Origin: FW021-bin31 sp964478125
GTDB taxonomy: Bacteria > Bacteroidota > Bacteroidia > Chitinophagales > Chitinophagaceae
Direction of reading: 5' to 3'
NCBI GenBank assembly: GCA_964478125.1
Contig: CAYZGR010000028.1
Span: 1-39,907, forward strand
Length of the DNA: 39,907 nt
A program made the translations under genes and the position numbers. Shown piece after piece: positions 23,896-31,980 of the stretch (the stretch's first letter is position 1; the number at the start of each line of letters is the position of its first letter). The notes beneath the pieces are model-generated. The model had not been told where the DNA came from. It made no database searches and saw nothing but the letters and a program-made list of their open reading frames with translations.

Positions 23896-25845
23896 TTATC
23901 GTCTAATGACCAGCCCCAGTTCGTCAGCAATCTCTTTTTCCGCCTTTTTAAGCTGCTGGTGCACTTCCATGATCTTAATTTGTTCTTCCATTTCCAGGGT
24001 GGTATTTAACTCTTTTTGGTTCTGATGTATCAATTGTCGTACCATTTTTAACATAAGGTAATTAATGGCAGATTTCACATCCTGCCTGTAGAGCGCCTCT
24101 TTATCGGGCACGGTAATCTTATACAGGTCCAGCCAATTGTGGCTCACTTCATAGGGCGTATACAGCAGATTTACCGCTAACTTGCTGATTTCCTGATTTA
24201 TATGATAGATGAAAAATTTTTCGTCCGGCGGTTGTCCCTGATCAAACTGTTGCTTGTACAAGGCCAAAATGGTACGGATGTTCTCATTCCCGATCAGATC
24301 AAAATTTAAGGACGACTGGAAAATATGGGCTGCAACGCTATGCTCCTTATCCCACATTTTGTTTCCGTGTTCGATCAAAACGCGAACCAGGTCTTTTTCC
24401 TGTCTTTCATCATCCGCCATTACATTCAACAGATCTTCGGCGGGCGTCTCGGGATCGGCTACCGGTTCAGCGCTTTGTTTCTTCCCTTCCTCTTTTTCTT
24501 TTTCGCGCGTGTAACGGAACCTTTTTTTTTGGACCTGTTTGCGGATAAATTGATTGACAAGAGTAGTCAAACCCGCTTCATCAATATTTAAAATACGGCT
24601 ACACTCCTGTATATAATCCTGTTGTTTGGTAAAGTCTTCCGCTTTGTTGATCTTGGAAAGGGTTTCCGCGATCTCATTGACCAACTCCGCTTTCTTTGTC
24701 GGATCATTTTTGACATCTGCAAGGGATACCTGCAATTTAAAAAGGATAAAATCCTTTTTATTTTCAGCAATAAAGCCGGTAAAGGCCCGCGCCCCCACTT
24801 TTTGAACATAGCTATCAGGGTCTTCTCCTTCGGGCAACAATACGAGTTTGACATTCAGGCTCTCTTCCAGGGCCATATCCAGGCCGCGCAGTGCCGCTTT
24901 TATCCCTGCGGGATCTCCGTCGTACAGGATGGTCAGGTTGGAGGTATATTTTTTGATCAGCCGGAGTTGGTCTTCAGTAAGCGAGGTTCCCGAAGAAGCC
25001 ACTACATTTTCCACTCCCGCCTGATGCAGTGAAATCACATCCGTATAGCCCTCTACCAACAGGCATTCGTCCAGCTTATCAATGGCATGCCGTGCAAAGT
25101 AAGTACCATACAGTAAACGCCTCTTCTCATATATTTCATTTTCGGGCGTATTGATGTATTTGGGCGCCTTATCATTTTTTTTTAAGATACGCGCTCCAAA
25201 GCCGATGACTTTTCCACTCTGATTGTGAATGGGAAAAATAACCCTTCCCCTATAATTATCGCGGGGCCGCTCGTTCCGCACTACGGTCAGGCCCGCTTTT
25301 TGAAGATATTCAAGTTTATACCCCTTTTTCAACGCCTCGGTAGAAAAGGCATCCCAGCTTTCTTTACAGTATCCCAATTGAAACTTTTGCAGGGTTTCTT
25401 CTGTAAAACCGCGCTTTTCAAAGTAGCTTTTCCCAATGGTCTGCCCTTCCTCCGAATCTAACAGGGTGGAGGTAAAATATTGTTGTGCAAAGTGGTTCAC
25501 GATATAAAGGCTCTCGGCAACCTGGCGTTGGGCGGAAGCCTCGGGGCTTGGCGCGGTTTCTTCCAGGGAAATACCATATTTCTCCGCCAGCCACCGTATG
25601 GCCTCCACGAAAGAGTATTTCTCATGCTCCATTAGAAAGGTAATGGCATTCCCGCTGCGGCCACAGCCAAAACATTTATATATCTCCTTAGAGGGAGAAA
25701 CGGTAAACGAAGGCGTCTTTTCGTTGTGGAACGGGCACAAACCCAAATAGTTCACGCCCCGTTTTCTTAATCTCACAAAATCTCCAATGATATCCACGAT
25801 ATCGATGCGATTCTGTACCTGTTGTATGCTGTCTTGTGAGATCAT
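23896..25845 (-). CDS. dnaG: DNA primase
   Basis: Makes the RNA primers for chromosome replication. The 649-aa protein has an N-terminal CHC2 zinc ribbon with Cys37, His40, Cys58 and Cys61. The primase core follows, with a TOPRIM domain around residues 255-345 (LLVEGYTDVISLHQAG, then YDGDPAGIKA). The C-terminal third, which would bind the DnaB helicase, is Lys/Glu-rich and poorly conserved, as is usual. The start ATG at 25845 gives the normal N-terminus. It lies next to rmuC with 47 bp between, but has its own promoter-like box. Confidence 0.97.
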   Translation of the reverse strand: MISQDSIQQVQNRIDIVDIIGDFVRLRKRGVNYLGLCPFHNEKTPSFTVSPSKEIYKCFGCGRSGNAITFLMEHEKYSFVEAIRWLAEKYGISLEETAPSPEASAQRQVAESLYIVNHFAQQYFTSTLLDSEEGQTIGKSYFEKRGFTEETLQKFQLGYCKESWDAFSTEALKKGYKLEYLQKAGLTVVRNERPRDNYRGRVIFPIHNQSGKVIGFGARILKKNDKAPKYINTPENEIYEKRRLLYGTYFARHAIDKLDECLLVEGYTDVISLHQAGVENVVASSGTSLTEDQLRLIKKYTSNLTILYDGDPAGIKAALRGLDMALEESLNVKLVLLPEGEDPDSYVQKVGARAFTGFIAENKKDFILFKLQVSLADVKNDPTKKAELVNEIAETLSKINKAEDFTKQQDYIQECSRILNIDEAGLTTLVNQFIRKQVQKKRFRYTREKEKEEGKKQSAEPVADPETPAEDLLNVMADDERQEKDLVRVLIEHGNKMWDKEHSVAAHIFQSSLNFDLIGNENIRTILALYKQQFDQGQPPDEKFFIYHINQEISKLAVNLLYTPYEVSHNWLDLYKITVPDKEALYRQDVKSAINYLMLKMVRQLIHQNQKELNTTLEMEEQIKIMEVHQQLKKAEKEIADELGLVIRR

Positions 25846-25868
25846 ATCTTTGGCAATGGCGCTTCATG

Positions 25869-25876
25869 CAAATTTA
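25869..25876 (-). promoter_or_regulatory. -7 box (TAAATTTG) of dnaG
   Basis: The minus strand reads TAAATTTG in the 47-bp space between rmuC and dnaG, 23 nt before the dnaG ATG. It suggests that dnaG is transcribed on its own as well as from any rmuC read-through. Confidence 0.45.
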
Positions 25877-25892
25877 CCAATAAGCAGGGGAA

Positions 25893-27155
25893 TTACCGTT
25901 CCGGTAATTTTTTGGCCGGATTCAGGCCAAGTTCCTTCATTTTCTCTGCTCTTCGGATCAGGTTGCCTTTCCCATCGGTCAGCTTATTCATGGCATGCCC
26001 ATATGCATCCTGAGCGCCTGATAATTTTTGTCCGATGGCTTTCATGTCTTCCACAAAACCCACCAATTTATCATATAACTTGTTGCCTTCATCAATGATC
26101 TGATGGGCGTTTTTATTTTGTTTTTCCAGCCGCCATATAGATTCAATGATGCGCAGGGTAGCCATCAATGAAGAGGCGCTCACCAGAATGACTTTTTTAT
26201 GAAATGCATTTTCGTATAAATCCGGAGCTTTCATTAATGCCAGGCTGTAAGCTGGTTCTACAGGAATAAACATTAAAACGAAATCCGGAGATTGCTTCAG
26301 CAGCCGCTCGTATCTTTTTCCCGAGAGTTCAAGAATGTGACTTTTTATGGAACGAACGTGATCCTGCAGCGCCCGCTGACGCTCTTGCGTACTTTCTGCG
26401 TTAAAATACCGTTCATAAGCCGTGAGGGAGACCTTGGCGTCAATGATGATATTCCGATGTTCGGGCAGATCCAGAATCACGTCCGGGCGCAGAACTCTTC
26501 CCTCCTTATCATAAACTGAAGCTTGTTTTCGGTAATGGAGATGTTCCTGTAATCCCGCAGCCTCCAGTACCTTTTCTAAAATTATTTCTCCCCAATTTCC
26601 CTGCTTTTTACTGTCCGCTTTCAAAGCGTTGGTCAGGTTATTGGCCTGTTCGGACAGCGTTTGGTTCAATTCAAAAGTGCGTTTCAATTCCCTTTGGAGG
26701 CTGAAACGTTCATTCGATTCCCGCTGATAGGTTTCTTCCACTTTTTTTTCAAATGCTTTAATCTTTTCCTGGAGGGGCTTTAGCAACCGATCCATATTTT
26801 GCTGATTCTGCAGGGTAAACTTTTCTGCCTTTTCATCCAGCAATTTATTGGACAGTCTCTCAAATTGCAGCCTGTTTTCTACTGCCAGTTGCTTTTGACT
26901 TTCAAGTTGCACGGCCAGCTGTTTTTGTAAAGTATCGTTAAGCGTTTTCTGCTCCGCCAGCCGGTTTCCCAGGGAAATTTTCTCCTCTAAAAAAGTGTTT
27001 TTCTCTTCCGTAAGCAGGGATATCCGCCTGGAAAATTGTTCTTTTTCTTCTTTTAAATGCAGGTTTGTCAAACCGTTTCGCTGCCTTTCTCTTGAAAATA
27101 AATATACAAGCAACAGGCAAAGCAGAAAAAGAATACAAGAAAGATAAACAAACAT
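25893..27155 (-). CDS. rmuC: RmuC-family DNA recombination protein
   Basis: A 420-aa RmuC homologue. It has an N-terminal membrane anchor (about residues 3-21), a long coiled coil (about 25-190), and the nuclease-like RmuC domain with GNWGEIILEKVLEAAGL and RPDVILDLPEHRNIIIDAKVSL. The Asp and the DAK motif fit its proposed relation to PD-(D/E)XK nucleases. In E. coli RmuC limits rearrangements at inverted repeats. A 79-aa membrane protein gene ends 15 bp upstream, so the two are probably co-transcribed. Confidence 0.93.
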   Translation of the reverse strand: MFVYLSCILFLLCLLLVYLFSRERQRNGLTNLHLKEEKEQFSRRISLLTEEKNTFLEEKISLGNRLAEQKTLNDTLQKQLAVQLESQKQLAVENRLQFERLSNKLLDEKAEKFTLQNQQNMDRLLKPLQEKIKAFEKKVEETYQRESNERFSLQRELKRTFELNQTLSEQANNLTNALKADSKKQGNWGEIILEKVLEAAGLQEHLHYRKQASVYDKEGRVLRPDVILDLPEHRNIIIDAKVSLTAYERYFNAESTQERQRALQDHVRSIKSHILELSGKRYERLLKQSPDFVLMFIPVEPAYSLALMKAPDLYENAFHKKVILVSASSLMATLRIIESIWRLEKQNKNAHQIIDEGNKLYDKLVGFVEDMKAIGQKLSGAQDAYGHAMNKLTDGKGNLIRRAEKMKELGLNPAKKLPER

Positions 27156-27170
27156 GGGAATGAAATAAAA

Positions 27171-27410
27171 TTACATCTTCCAGATCTTCTTCAAGGTGAT
27201 CCATACCACCAGCGGCAGGGTGATGATCAACCAGGCAAAAAACAGAACATGCATCCAGGCCGGGATATCGGGCCGGTCAAAAAATATAAGGTCCTTGGCC
27301 ACAGCAAAATATAAAGTAATAATTAACCAGGGCACCCATAAAATTACCGTTCTCAACATTCTTGTAAATGCAACTATTACCTCCCTATCCGTCCAGTTAT
27401 CATCAGCCAT
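27171..27410 (-). CDS. Small two-helix membrane protein, unknown
   Basis: This 79-aa protein has a short polar N-terminus with WTDREVIVAF, one hydrophobic helix (about residues 22-40) and a second (about 54-73), and ends in KKIWKM. No family is recognised. The 15-bp gap to rmuC suggests one operon. It could be an anchoring partner of RmuC, but nothing in the sequence shows this directly. Confidence 0.6.
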   Translation of the reverse strand: MADDNWTDREVIVAFTRMLRTVILWVPWLIITLYFAVAKDLIFFDRPDIPAWMHVLFFAWLIITLPLVVWITLKKIWKM

Positions 27411-27547
27411 GACACAAAGAATTCAGTCGTTATTGGATTTTCCAAATTTCGGATATTTTTCTCACAATTCAGCAAATTCAGGTATTAAATGATTATTATG
27501 TACCTTGCAGGATAAGGGAAATCAGTCTTAAATCCCCGAACCGACGT

Positions 27548-28573
27548 ATGAATAATTTTAATTTACAGGACAGTCTCAATTTCCTTTCTAAAATGACATT
27601 GAGACGTGGGTGGAATGCAGCTAAGGTGTTAGGGAGTTATTATTATAGCAAATGGACCCATAAACCCGTTCAGTGGGGGTATCCCATTTCCATGTCTTTT
27701 GAACCCACTACTTCCTGTAACCTTCGCTGTCCGGAATGTCCCAGCGGATTACGTGCATTTACACGACCCAAGGGCATGTTGGACCAGTCCTTTTTCCAAA
27801 AGACCATGGATGAAATGGCCAAAGACCTGGTTTACCTGATCTTTTATTTCCAGGGAGAACCTTATCTGAACCCTCATTTTTTGGACATGGTAAAATATGC
27901 TTCTGATAAGGGAATTTATACGGCCACCTCTACGAATGCCCACTTTTTAACGGATGAAAAGGCAAGGCAAACCATCGAAAGCGGGTTAGACCGGTTGATC
28001 ATTTCTATTGACGGCACCACCCAGGAAGTGTACCAGCAATATCGGCGTGGCGGAAAACTCGATAAGGTGCTGGCCGGGGCCAAAAAAATTGTAAAATGGA
28101 AAAAGGAGCTAAAATCTAAAACGCCCTTCGTGTTTTTTCAGTTTTTGGTTGTAAAGCCTAACGAACATCAGATAGAAGCGGTTAAAAAACTGGCAGAAGA
28201 AATAGGGGTTGATCAGGTACGGTTCAAAACCGCACAGGTTTATAATTATAAAAATGGTAATCCGCTCATCCCTTCCCTGGATAAATTCTCACGTTATCGA
28301 AAAAAGGAAGACGGATCTTATGCGGTCAAAAATAAACTGGCTAACCACTGTTGGCGCTTATGGCATGATCCGGTAGTTACCTGGGACGGGCTCGTGGTCC
28401 CCTGCTGTTTTGATAAAGACGCGATCCATAGAATGGGAGACCTGAAGCAACAATCCTTCAAGGAAATATGGCATGACAAAAAGTACCATCAATTTCGATC
28501 CCAGATTCTGCATGGCAGAAAGAATATTGACATTTGTGCCAATTGTACAGAAGGAACAAAAGTTTGGGGATAA
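27548..28573 (+). CDS. Radical SAM protein with SPASM domain
   Basis: A 341-aa enzyme. The radical SAM cluster motif CNLRCPEC (CxxxCxxC) lies at about residues 58-65 within EPTTSCNLRCPECP. A TIM-barrel follows, then a C-terminal SPASM-like region with WDGLVVPCCFDKDAIHRMGD and IDICANC, which provides Cys ligands for an extra Fe-S cluster. SPASM enzymes often modify peptides or make cofactors. No precursor peptide or transporter gene is next to it, so the substrate is unknown. It appears to be a single gene. Confidence 0.9.
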   Translation: MNNFNLQDSLNFLSKMTLRRGWNAAKVLGSYYYSKWTHKPVQWGYPISMSFEPTTSCNLRCPECPSGLRAFTRPKGMLDQSFFQKTMDEMAKDLVYLIFYFQGEPYLNPHFLDMVKYASDKGIYTATSTNAHFLTDEKARQTIESGLDRLIISIDGTTQEVYQQYRRGGKLDKVLAGAKKIVKWKKELKSKTPFVFFQFLVVKPNEHQIEAVKKLAEEIGVDQVRFKTAQVYNYKNGNPLIPSLDKFSRYRKKEDGSYAVKNKLANHCWRLWHDPVVTWDGLVVPCCFDKDAIHRMGDLKQQSFKEIWHDKKYHQFRSQILHGRKNIDICANCTEGTKVWG

Positions 28574-28693
28574 AAATAGGCGTCTCCGTTAATATATAGT
28601 TAAAACAACCCGGTTTCCTTCCCGAATAATAAAAAAAACACCTATTTGTTTCTTTTTTGGCTTGGTTTATGGAGATACATAAAGTATTTATAG

Positions 28694-28701
28694 TAACTTT
28701 G
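28694..28701 (+). promoter_or_regulatory. -7 box (TAACTTTG) of the ytxH operon
   Basis: TAACTTTG matches TAnnTTTG, 31 nt before the ATG at 28733. TTGG at 28662-28665 is too far away for a standard -33 element. Confidence 0.55.
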
Positions 28702-28732
28702 TAATTAGTTGTTAACGTAAAAATTTAATGGT

Positions 28733-28990
28733 ATGTCTACACAGAAAACGTTATTGGCTATAGCTACGGGAGTGGTTATAGGCGCCGCAGCAGGAATCTT
28801 ATTCGCACCCGAAAAAGGGGAAGTTTTAAGAGGGAAACTGAAGGATAAATCAAGCGACGCTGCTGAAAAGTTGGGGCAAAAATTCAACGAAACAAGAGAC
28901 AACGTAATGGACAAAATAAAAAAGGGGACCAACCGGGCTGAAGATGCAGCAAAACACGCCGCTTCAACCGCTAAAAAAGCAACCAGCTAA
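28733..28990 (+). CDS. YtxH-domain protein
   Basis: This 85-aa protein has an N-terminal glycine-rich membrane helix (LLAIATGVVIGAAAGILFAP, residues 7-26) directly followed by EKGEVLRGKLKDK, the YtxH signature. An amphipathic Lys/Ala/Glu helix runs to the end. YtxH-like proteins are small, often stress-induced membrane proteins of unclear function. It leads a group of three co-oriented small genes, separated from the second by a GC-rich hairpin. Confidence 0.85.
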   Translation: MSTQKTLLAIATGVVIGAAAGILFAPEKGEVLRGKLKDKSSDAAEKLGQKFNETRDNVMDKIKKGTNRAEDAAKHAASTAKKATS

Positions 28991-28992
28991 AA

Positions 28993-29018
28993 GAGGGGAC
29001 CCCCCGGCGTCCCCCTTT
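28993..29018 (+). terminator. GC-rich hairpin between ytxH and the holin-superfamily gene
   Basis: GGGGAC and GTCCCC pair around a C-rich loop, followed by CTTT and a weak T-rich stretch. It could be a leaky terminator that keeps the first gene expressed more strongly than the next two, or a transcript-stabilising stem. Confidence 0.5.
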
Positions 29019-29040
29019 CATCTTCTGAACCTGTCCCGAC

Positions 29041-29403
29041 ATGGCCTTTGACGCATTTATAAGCAACATTGAGGAAATATTTGAAAATCTAAAAGCTTAT
29101 GCTAAAAGCAATGTAAGGTATTATAAGCTGTTGGCGCTAAAAAGGATCGTTAATGCAGCAAGTATTACCTTTAAAGTGCTATTATGTTTAGTGCTTATTC
29201 TTTTGGCACTCTTTTTCTTTTCTATTGCCGCTGCCGTCCTTATCGGGCGCTGGCTGGACAGTTTTGTGTGGGGGTTCGTCATCGTCGGCGGGTTTTATCT
29301 TGTTCTGGCCATCCTGGCCATCACTTGCGGCGTATTGATCATTCGCCGCCCCATGTTAAAAATGTTAGCTTCAAAAATGTTCAGGAAAAAAGAAGATAAA
29401 TGA
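29041..29403 (+). CDS. Holin-superfamily III (Phage_holin_3_6-like) membrane protein
   Basis: This 120-aa protein has an amphipathic N-terminus (about residues 1-40), two membrane helices (about 45-70 and 78-102), and a basic C-terminus (RRPMLKMLASKMFRKKEDK). The layout and the setting after ytxH fit the chromosomal holin-superfamily proteins of Bacteroidota, which are not tied to prophage lysis. Its stop overlaps the start of the next gene by 4 bp (ATGA). Confidence 0.75.
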   Translation: MAFDAFISNIEEIFENLKAYAKSNVRYYKLLALKRIVNAASITFKVLLCLVLILLALFFFSIAAAVLIGRWLDSFVWGFVIVGGFYLVLAILAITCGVLIIRRPMLKMLASKMFRKKEDK

Positions 29404-29591
29404 GAAAGATAAAAACATACAGAGACCTGGACTACGAGATGGAAATTGTTCAAATAAAGCGGCAGGTAGAATTGGATAAATTAAGAGGCAGCCTCCAAAC
29501 CTTAAAAACCACGACCTTACCTTCGATTCTGACATTCGGACTCATAAACCTGTTCAAAACCATCAAAAGAAGAAAAAAGAAAAAAAAATAA
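29400..29591 (+). CDS. Small basic protein co-translated with the holin-like gene
   Basis: A 63-aa protein whose start overlaps the previous stop (ATGA), a sign of translational coupling. It has a charged helix (residues 8-36) and a hydrophobic patch (TTLPSILTFGLINLF), and ends in RRKKKKKK. The A-rich end is also the U-tract of a terminator on the other strand. No family name is known to me. Confidence 0.7.
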   Translation: MRKIKTYRDLDYEMEIVQIKRQVELDKLRGSLQTLKTTTLPSILTFGLINLFKTIKRRKKKKK

Positions 29592-29610
29592 TCTCCTGAA
29601 GAAGATTATT
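29587..29610 (-). terminator. Intrinsic terminator of the 67-aa gene
   Basis: AATAATCT and AGATTATT form an 8-bp stem with an 8-base loop. Read on the minus strand it is followed at once by a long T-rich run (29563-29588), as expected after the gene ending at 29631. The T-run is the complement of the poly-Lys codons of the facing gene. Confidence 0.65.
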
Positions 29611-29630
29611 TACAAAAAGGAGAAGGTTTC

Positions 29631-29834
29631 TTATCGTACCACCTCATCAATAGGATCATCACTCAGATAATATCTCCTTGCCAGTTCTTGCTCATAATAA
29701 TTATCCTTCTTCCTCCATTTTCGAATCTTGTCCCGTACGGCCCTGATGTACTCATCTCTTTTGGAAGAGTTCAGAAAACATCCCACTGCAACTCCCAGTG
29801 CAAATATCGTAACCACTTTTGATGTCTTGCTCAT
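29631..29834 (-). CDS. Small membrane protein, YtxH-like, unknown
   Basis: A 67-aa protein with a short hydrophobic helix (VVTIFALGVAVGCFL, residues 7-21) and a basic amphipathic part (KRDEYIRAVRDKIRKWRKK), ending in an acidic tail (DDPIDEVVR). The layout is like YtxH proteins but the sequence is not close to the 85-aa gene. It faces the small-gene operon and has its own terminator, so it is probably real. Confidence 0.6.
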   Translation of the reverse strand: MSKTSKVVTIFALGVAVGCFLNSSKRDEYIRAVRDKIRKWRKKDNYYEQELARRYYLSDDPIDEVVR

Positions 29835-29949
29835 ATAAAAAAATTAATTGGTGGATTAAGAGAATACATTTTATTTTACAACAGAAAAATAAAATAGTTT
29901 AAAGACCGTTTAAGAATATCAAATTTTATTCCACTTTTAAGATCGTTAT

Positions 29950-31005
29950 ATGAGCTACTTTGATAACGACAGGTTGAAACAATTTTTCTTCATCGTTATT
30001 ATTTTACTGATTGGAGGCGTTTTGTTTTGGAAGCTATCTGTTTTCATCCCGGCTTTACTGGGTGCATTAACTTTATATGTCATTATGCGACCGGCAGTTG
30101 TTTTCCTGGTGTTCAAAAAAGGCTGGAGAAAATGGATTGTTGCCCTATTGCTCATTCTGCTTTCTCTGATTGTGTTGGTTGTTCCCATGTTTTTTATCGG
30201 AAATATGATGACGGAGAAGATCAGTTATGCCATCAAGAATTCCGGACAGATCATAGATAGCCTGAAGAATGTCATTGGTGAGCTGAAAACTTTTACCAAA
30301 ATTGACCTCCTATCGGCCCAGTCCATGCAAAAGGTACAGGAAGCCCTTACCACTTTCCTTCCCAAGCTTTTGGGTTCTACGTTCAACGTATTGACCACCA
30401 TAGTCATCATGTACTTTGTATTATATTTTATGCTTGTGGAATCACTGGCTATGGAAGATGGGCTGTATGAATACATGCCGCTGAAAGAGGAAAATACAGA
30501 CCGGCTGGGAGAAGAGCTGAAGGCCATGGTGATTTCCAATGCGGTAGGGCTTCCTTTGCTGGCCATAATACAGGGTGGTCTCGCCATATTAGGATATTTA
30601 ATATTCGGAGTAGTTAGCCCCGTATTTTGGGGGATTATCACCGGTGTCATGGGTATGGTCCCGGTGATAGGGACGGCGGTTGTATGGGTGCCCGTGGTCA
30701 TTTACCTTTTGGCTACAGGAAACGTCGGTAGCGGTATAGGACTGGCTATTTATTGCCTGGCCGTAGTAGGGAGTGTTGATAATGTCTTTCGGGCTATCTG
30801 GCAGAAAAAGTTCGCAGATGTGCATCCGTTAATAACGGTCTTTGGGGTCCTGATCGGGATCAGTTTATTTGGTTTTGTAGGACTGATCTTCGGTCCGCTG
30901 TTGCTATCCCTGTTCATTCTGCTTCTAAAAATTTACCGTGATGAATTTGACCTGAAGCGAAAGCACGTCAAAGTATACAAAAGAATAAGGCCCAAAAAAC
31001 GTTAG
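29950..31005 (+). CDS. AI-2E-family permease (PerM/YdiK type)
   Basis: A 351-aa inner-membrane protein of the AI-2E transporter family (UPF0118). About seven to eight helices are visible: two near the N-terminus (residues 13-55), a pair around 63-90, and a C-terminal set from about 150 to 330. The family segment GVVSPVFWGIITGVMGMVPVIGTAVVWVPV lies at about 218-247. Roles proposed for the family range from autoinducer-2 export to ion antiport, so the substrate is open. Its stop codon overlaps the stop of nadD on the other strand. Confidence 0.88.
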   Translation: MSYFDNDRLKQFFFIVIILLIGGVLFWKLSVFIPALLGALTLYVIMRPAVVFLVFKKGWRKWIVALLLILLSLIVLVVPMFFIGNMMTEKISYAIKNSGQIIDSLKNVIGELKTFTKIDLLSAQSMQKVQEALTTFLPKLLGSTFNVLTTIVIMYFVLYFMLVESLAMEDGLYEYMPLKEENTDRLGEELKAMVISNAVGLPLLAIIQGGLAILGYLIFGVVSPVFWGIITGVMGMVPVIGTAVVWVPVVIYLLATGNVGSGIGLAIYCLAVVGSVDNVFRAIWQKKFADVHPLITVFGVLIGISLFGFVGLIFGPLLLSLFILLLKIYRDEFDLKRKHVKVYKRIRPKKR

Positions 31006-31574
31006 GATTTATAATATCGGTTCGTTGTAATGTACCGGTAGGCGCTCTCAGGTATCAAGAACCGGGCAGATTTTTCATTTTTGATCAATTGGCGTATGTG
31101 GCTGGATGATATCTCCAGTAAGGGGGCATCACAAATAGTGATCCGGGCCCCGGCGGGTATTTCCGGTTCATGCCCGGGCCGTGTATAAATGAATAAGGGA
31201 TAGCGGTCCAATAGCGTTTTATAATTCTTCCAGCGATGCAGGTTTTCGAGGCTATCGCTACCCATGACCACTGCAAACTCATGCTCCGGATGTTTCTCAC
31301 TCAAATAAGTCAGCGTGTCAATGGTATAAGAAGGCCGGGGCAGTGAAAATTCAATATTACTGGCTTTTAGCCGGGGCTCATCGCCAATAGCCAGCTCGGT
31401 AAGGTATAGCCTGTCGTATTCATTTAGGAGTGAGCCCGGCCGCTTTAACGGATTCCGTGGACTTACCACCAGCCAGACCTGTTCACAATCGGTATGATAA
31501 GCAATATGATTGGCAATGATCAGATGGCCCACGTGAATGGGATTAAAAGAACCAAAATATAATCCGATCTTCAT
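31002..31574 (-). CDS. nadD: Nicotinate-nucleotide adenylyltransferase
   Basis: Forms nicotinate adenine dinucleotide from NaMN and ATP in NAD synthesis. The 190-aa protein has the nucleotidyltransferase motif GSFNPIHVGH near the N-terminus (His14, His17) and the C-terminal ISSSHIR. The MGSDSLENLHRWK segment in the middle is also typical of NadD. ATG at 31574 (MKIGLYFG) was chosen over the upstream 31598 because it starts at the beta-strand before the motif. The stop (TAA) overlaps the TAG of the AI-2E permease gene. Confidence 0.93.
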   Translation of the reverse strand: MKIGLYFGSFNPIHVGHLIIANHIAYHTDCEQVWLVVSPRNPLKRPGSLLNEYDRLYLTELAIGDEPRLKASNIEFSLPRPSYTIDTLTYLSEKHPEHEFAVVMGSDSLENLHRWKNYKTLLDRYPLFIYTRPGHEPEIPAGARITICDAPLLEISSSHIRQLIKNEKSARFLIPESAYRYITTNRYYKS

Positions 31575-31579
31575 AGCCA

Positions 31580-31587
31580 CAAAGATA
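31580..31587 (-). promoter_or_regulatory. -7 box (TATCTTTG) of nadD
   Basis: The minus strand reads TATCTTTG and only 5 nt separate it from the nadD ATG, so the transcript could be leaderless. It is divergent from the tRNA-Ser promoter. Confidence 0.5.
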
Positions 31588-31616
31588 ATTGTTTTCAAAT
31601 ATTAGTACATTTCCTG

Positions 31617-31624
31617 TACCTTTG
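31617..31624 (+). promoter_or_regulatory. -7 box (TACCTTTG) of tRNA-Ser
   Basis: TACCTTTG lies 22 nt before the tRNA, a normal distance for a short tRNA leader. Confidence 0.55.
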
Positions 31625-31646
31625 CCGCCCGTCATTTTGACGTATC

Positions 31647-31733
31647 GGAAAGGTGCAGGAGTGGCTTAACTGGCACGCCTGGAAAGCGTGTGTACGAGTG
31701 ATCGTACCGAGGGTTCGAATCCCTCCCTTTCCG
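31647..31733 (+). tRNA. tRNA-Ser (GGA)
   Basis: Acceptor stem GGAAAGG/CCTTTCC is perfect, with discriminator G at 31733. The anticodon loop CTGGAAA gives GGA, which reads UCC and UCU. A long variable arm with stem GTACGA/TCGTAC marks a class II serine tRNA. The T loop is TTCGAAT. The CCA end is not fully encoded (CC then T). Confidence 0.97.
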
Positions 31734-31900
31734 CCTTCGCCCGCCGTAGCCTTGGCAAAGGCGGACTGTTTAATCCTATAAGGATGCTTTTCAAATACCT
31801 GTTTCGTTGGCGGGCTTCGGACGCTTGCGCCAAAGCTTCAGCGCCGGCGCACGGACAAAGTTCGCTTTTCAAAAATTTCTACTTATATTGTATCCTGATT
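31734..31900 (+). other. Spacer after tRNA-Ser, no intact gene
   Basis: It holds GC-rich stretches with small inverted repeats (CGCCTTCGCCCGCCG, GCGCCGGCGC) and continues an open frame from the tRNA 3' end into the GIY-YIG fragment. Stretches of this type are familiar next to tRNA-linked GIY-YIG genes of Bacteroidota (recalled, not searched). Confidence 0.4.
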
Positions 31901-31980
31901 TGGCACTACGTTTACATCCTTGAGCTCAGCAATAAAAAACATTATGTTGGTTGTACAACCAATATTAAGGAAAGATGGAT
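31901..31980 (+). pseudogene. N-terminal fragment of a GIY-YIG nuclease
   Basis: The frame encodes WHYVYILELSNKKHYVGCTT then NIKERW, the first strand and helix of a UvrC-like GIY-YIG domain (YVYIL, then YVG). The initiator Met is replaced by Trp, and nothing homologous to the rest of the domain follows. GIY-YIG genes of this small type often sit beside tRNA genes in this phylum. Confidence 0.7.

Noticed and set aside
28574..28650. Terminator after the radical SAM gene from AAATAGG (28574) pairing with CCTATTT (28641)
   Set aside because: The loop would be 60 nt, which is too long for an intrinsic terminator.
29041..29403. Prophage because of a holin-like gene
   Set aside because: No lysin, capsid or tail genes are nearby; chromosomal holin-superfamily proteins beside ytxH are common in this phylum.
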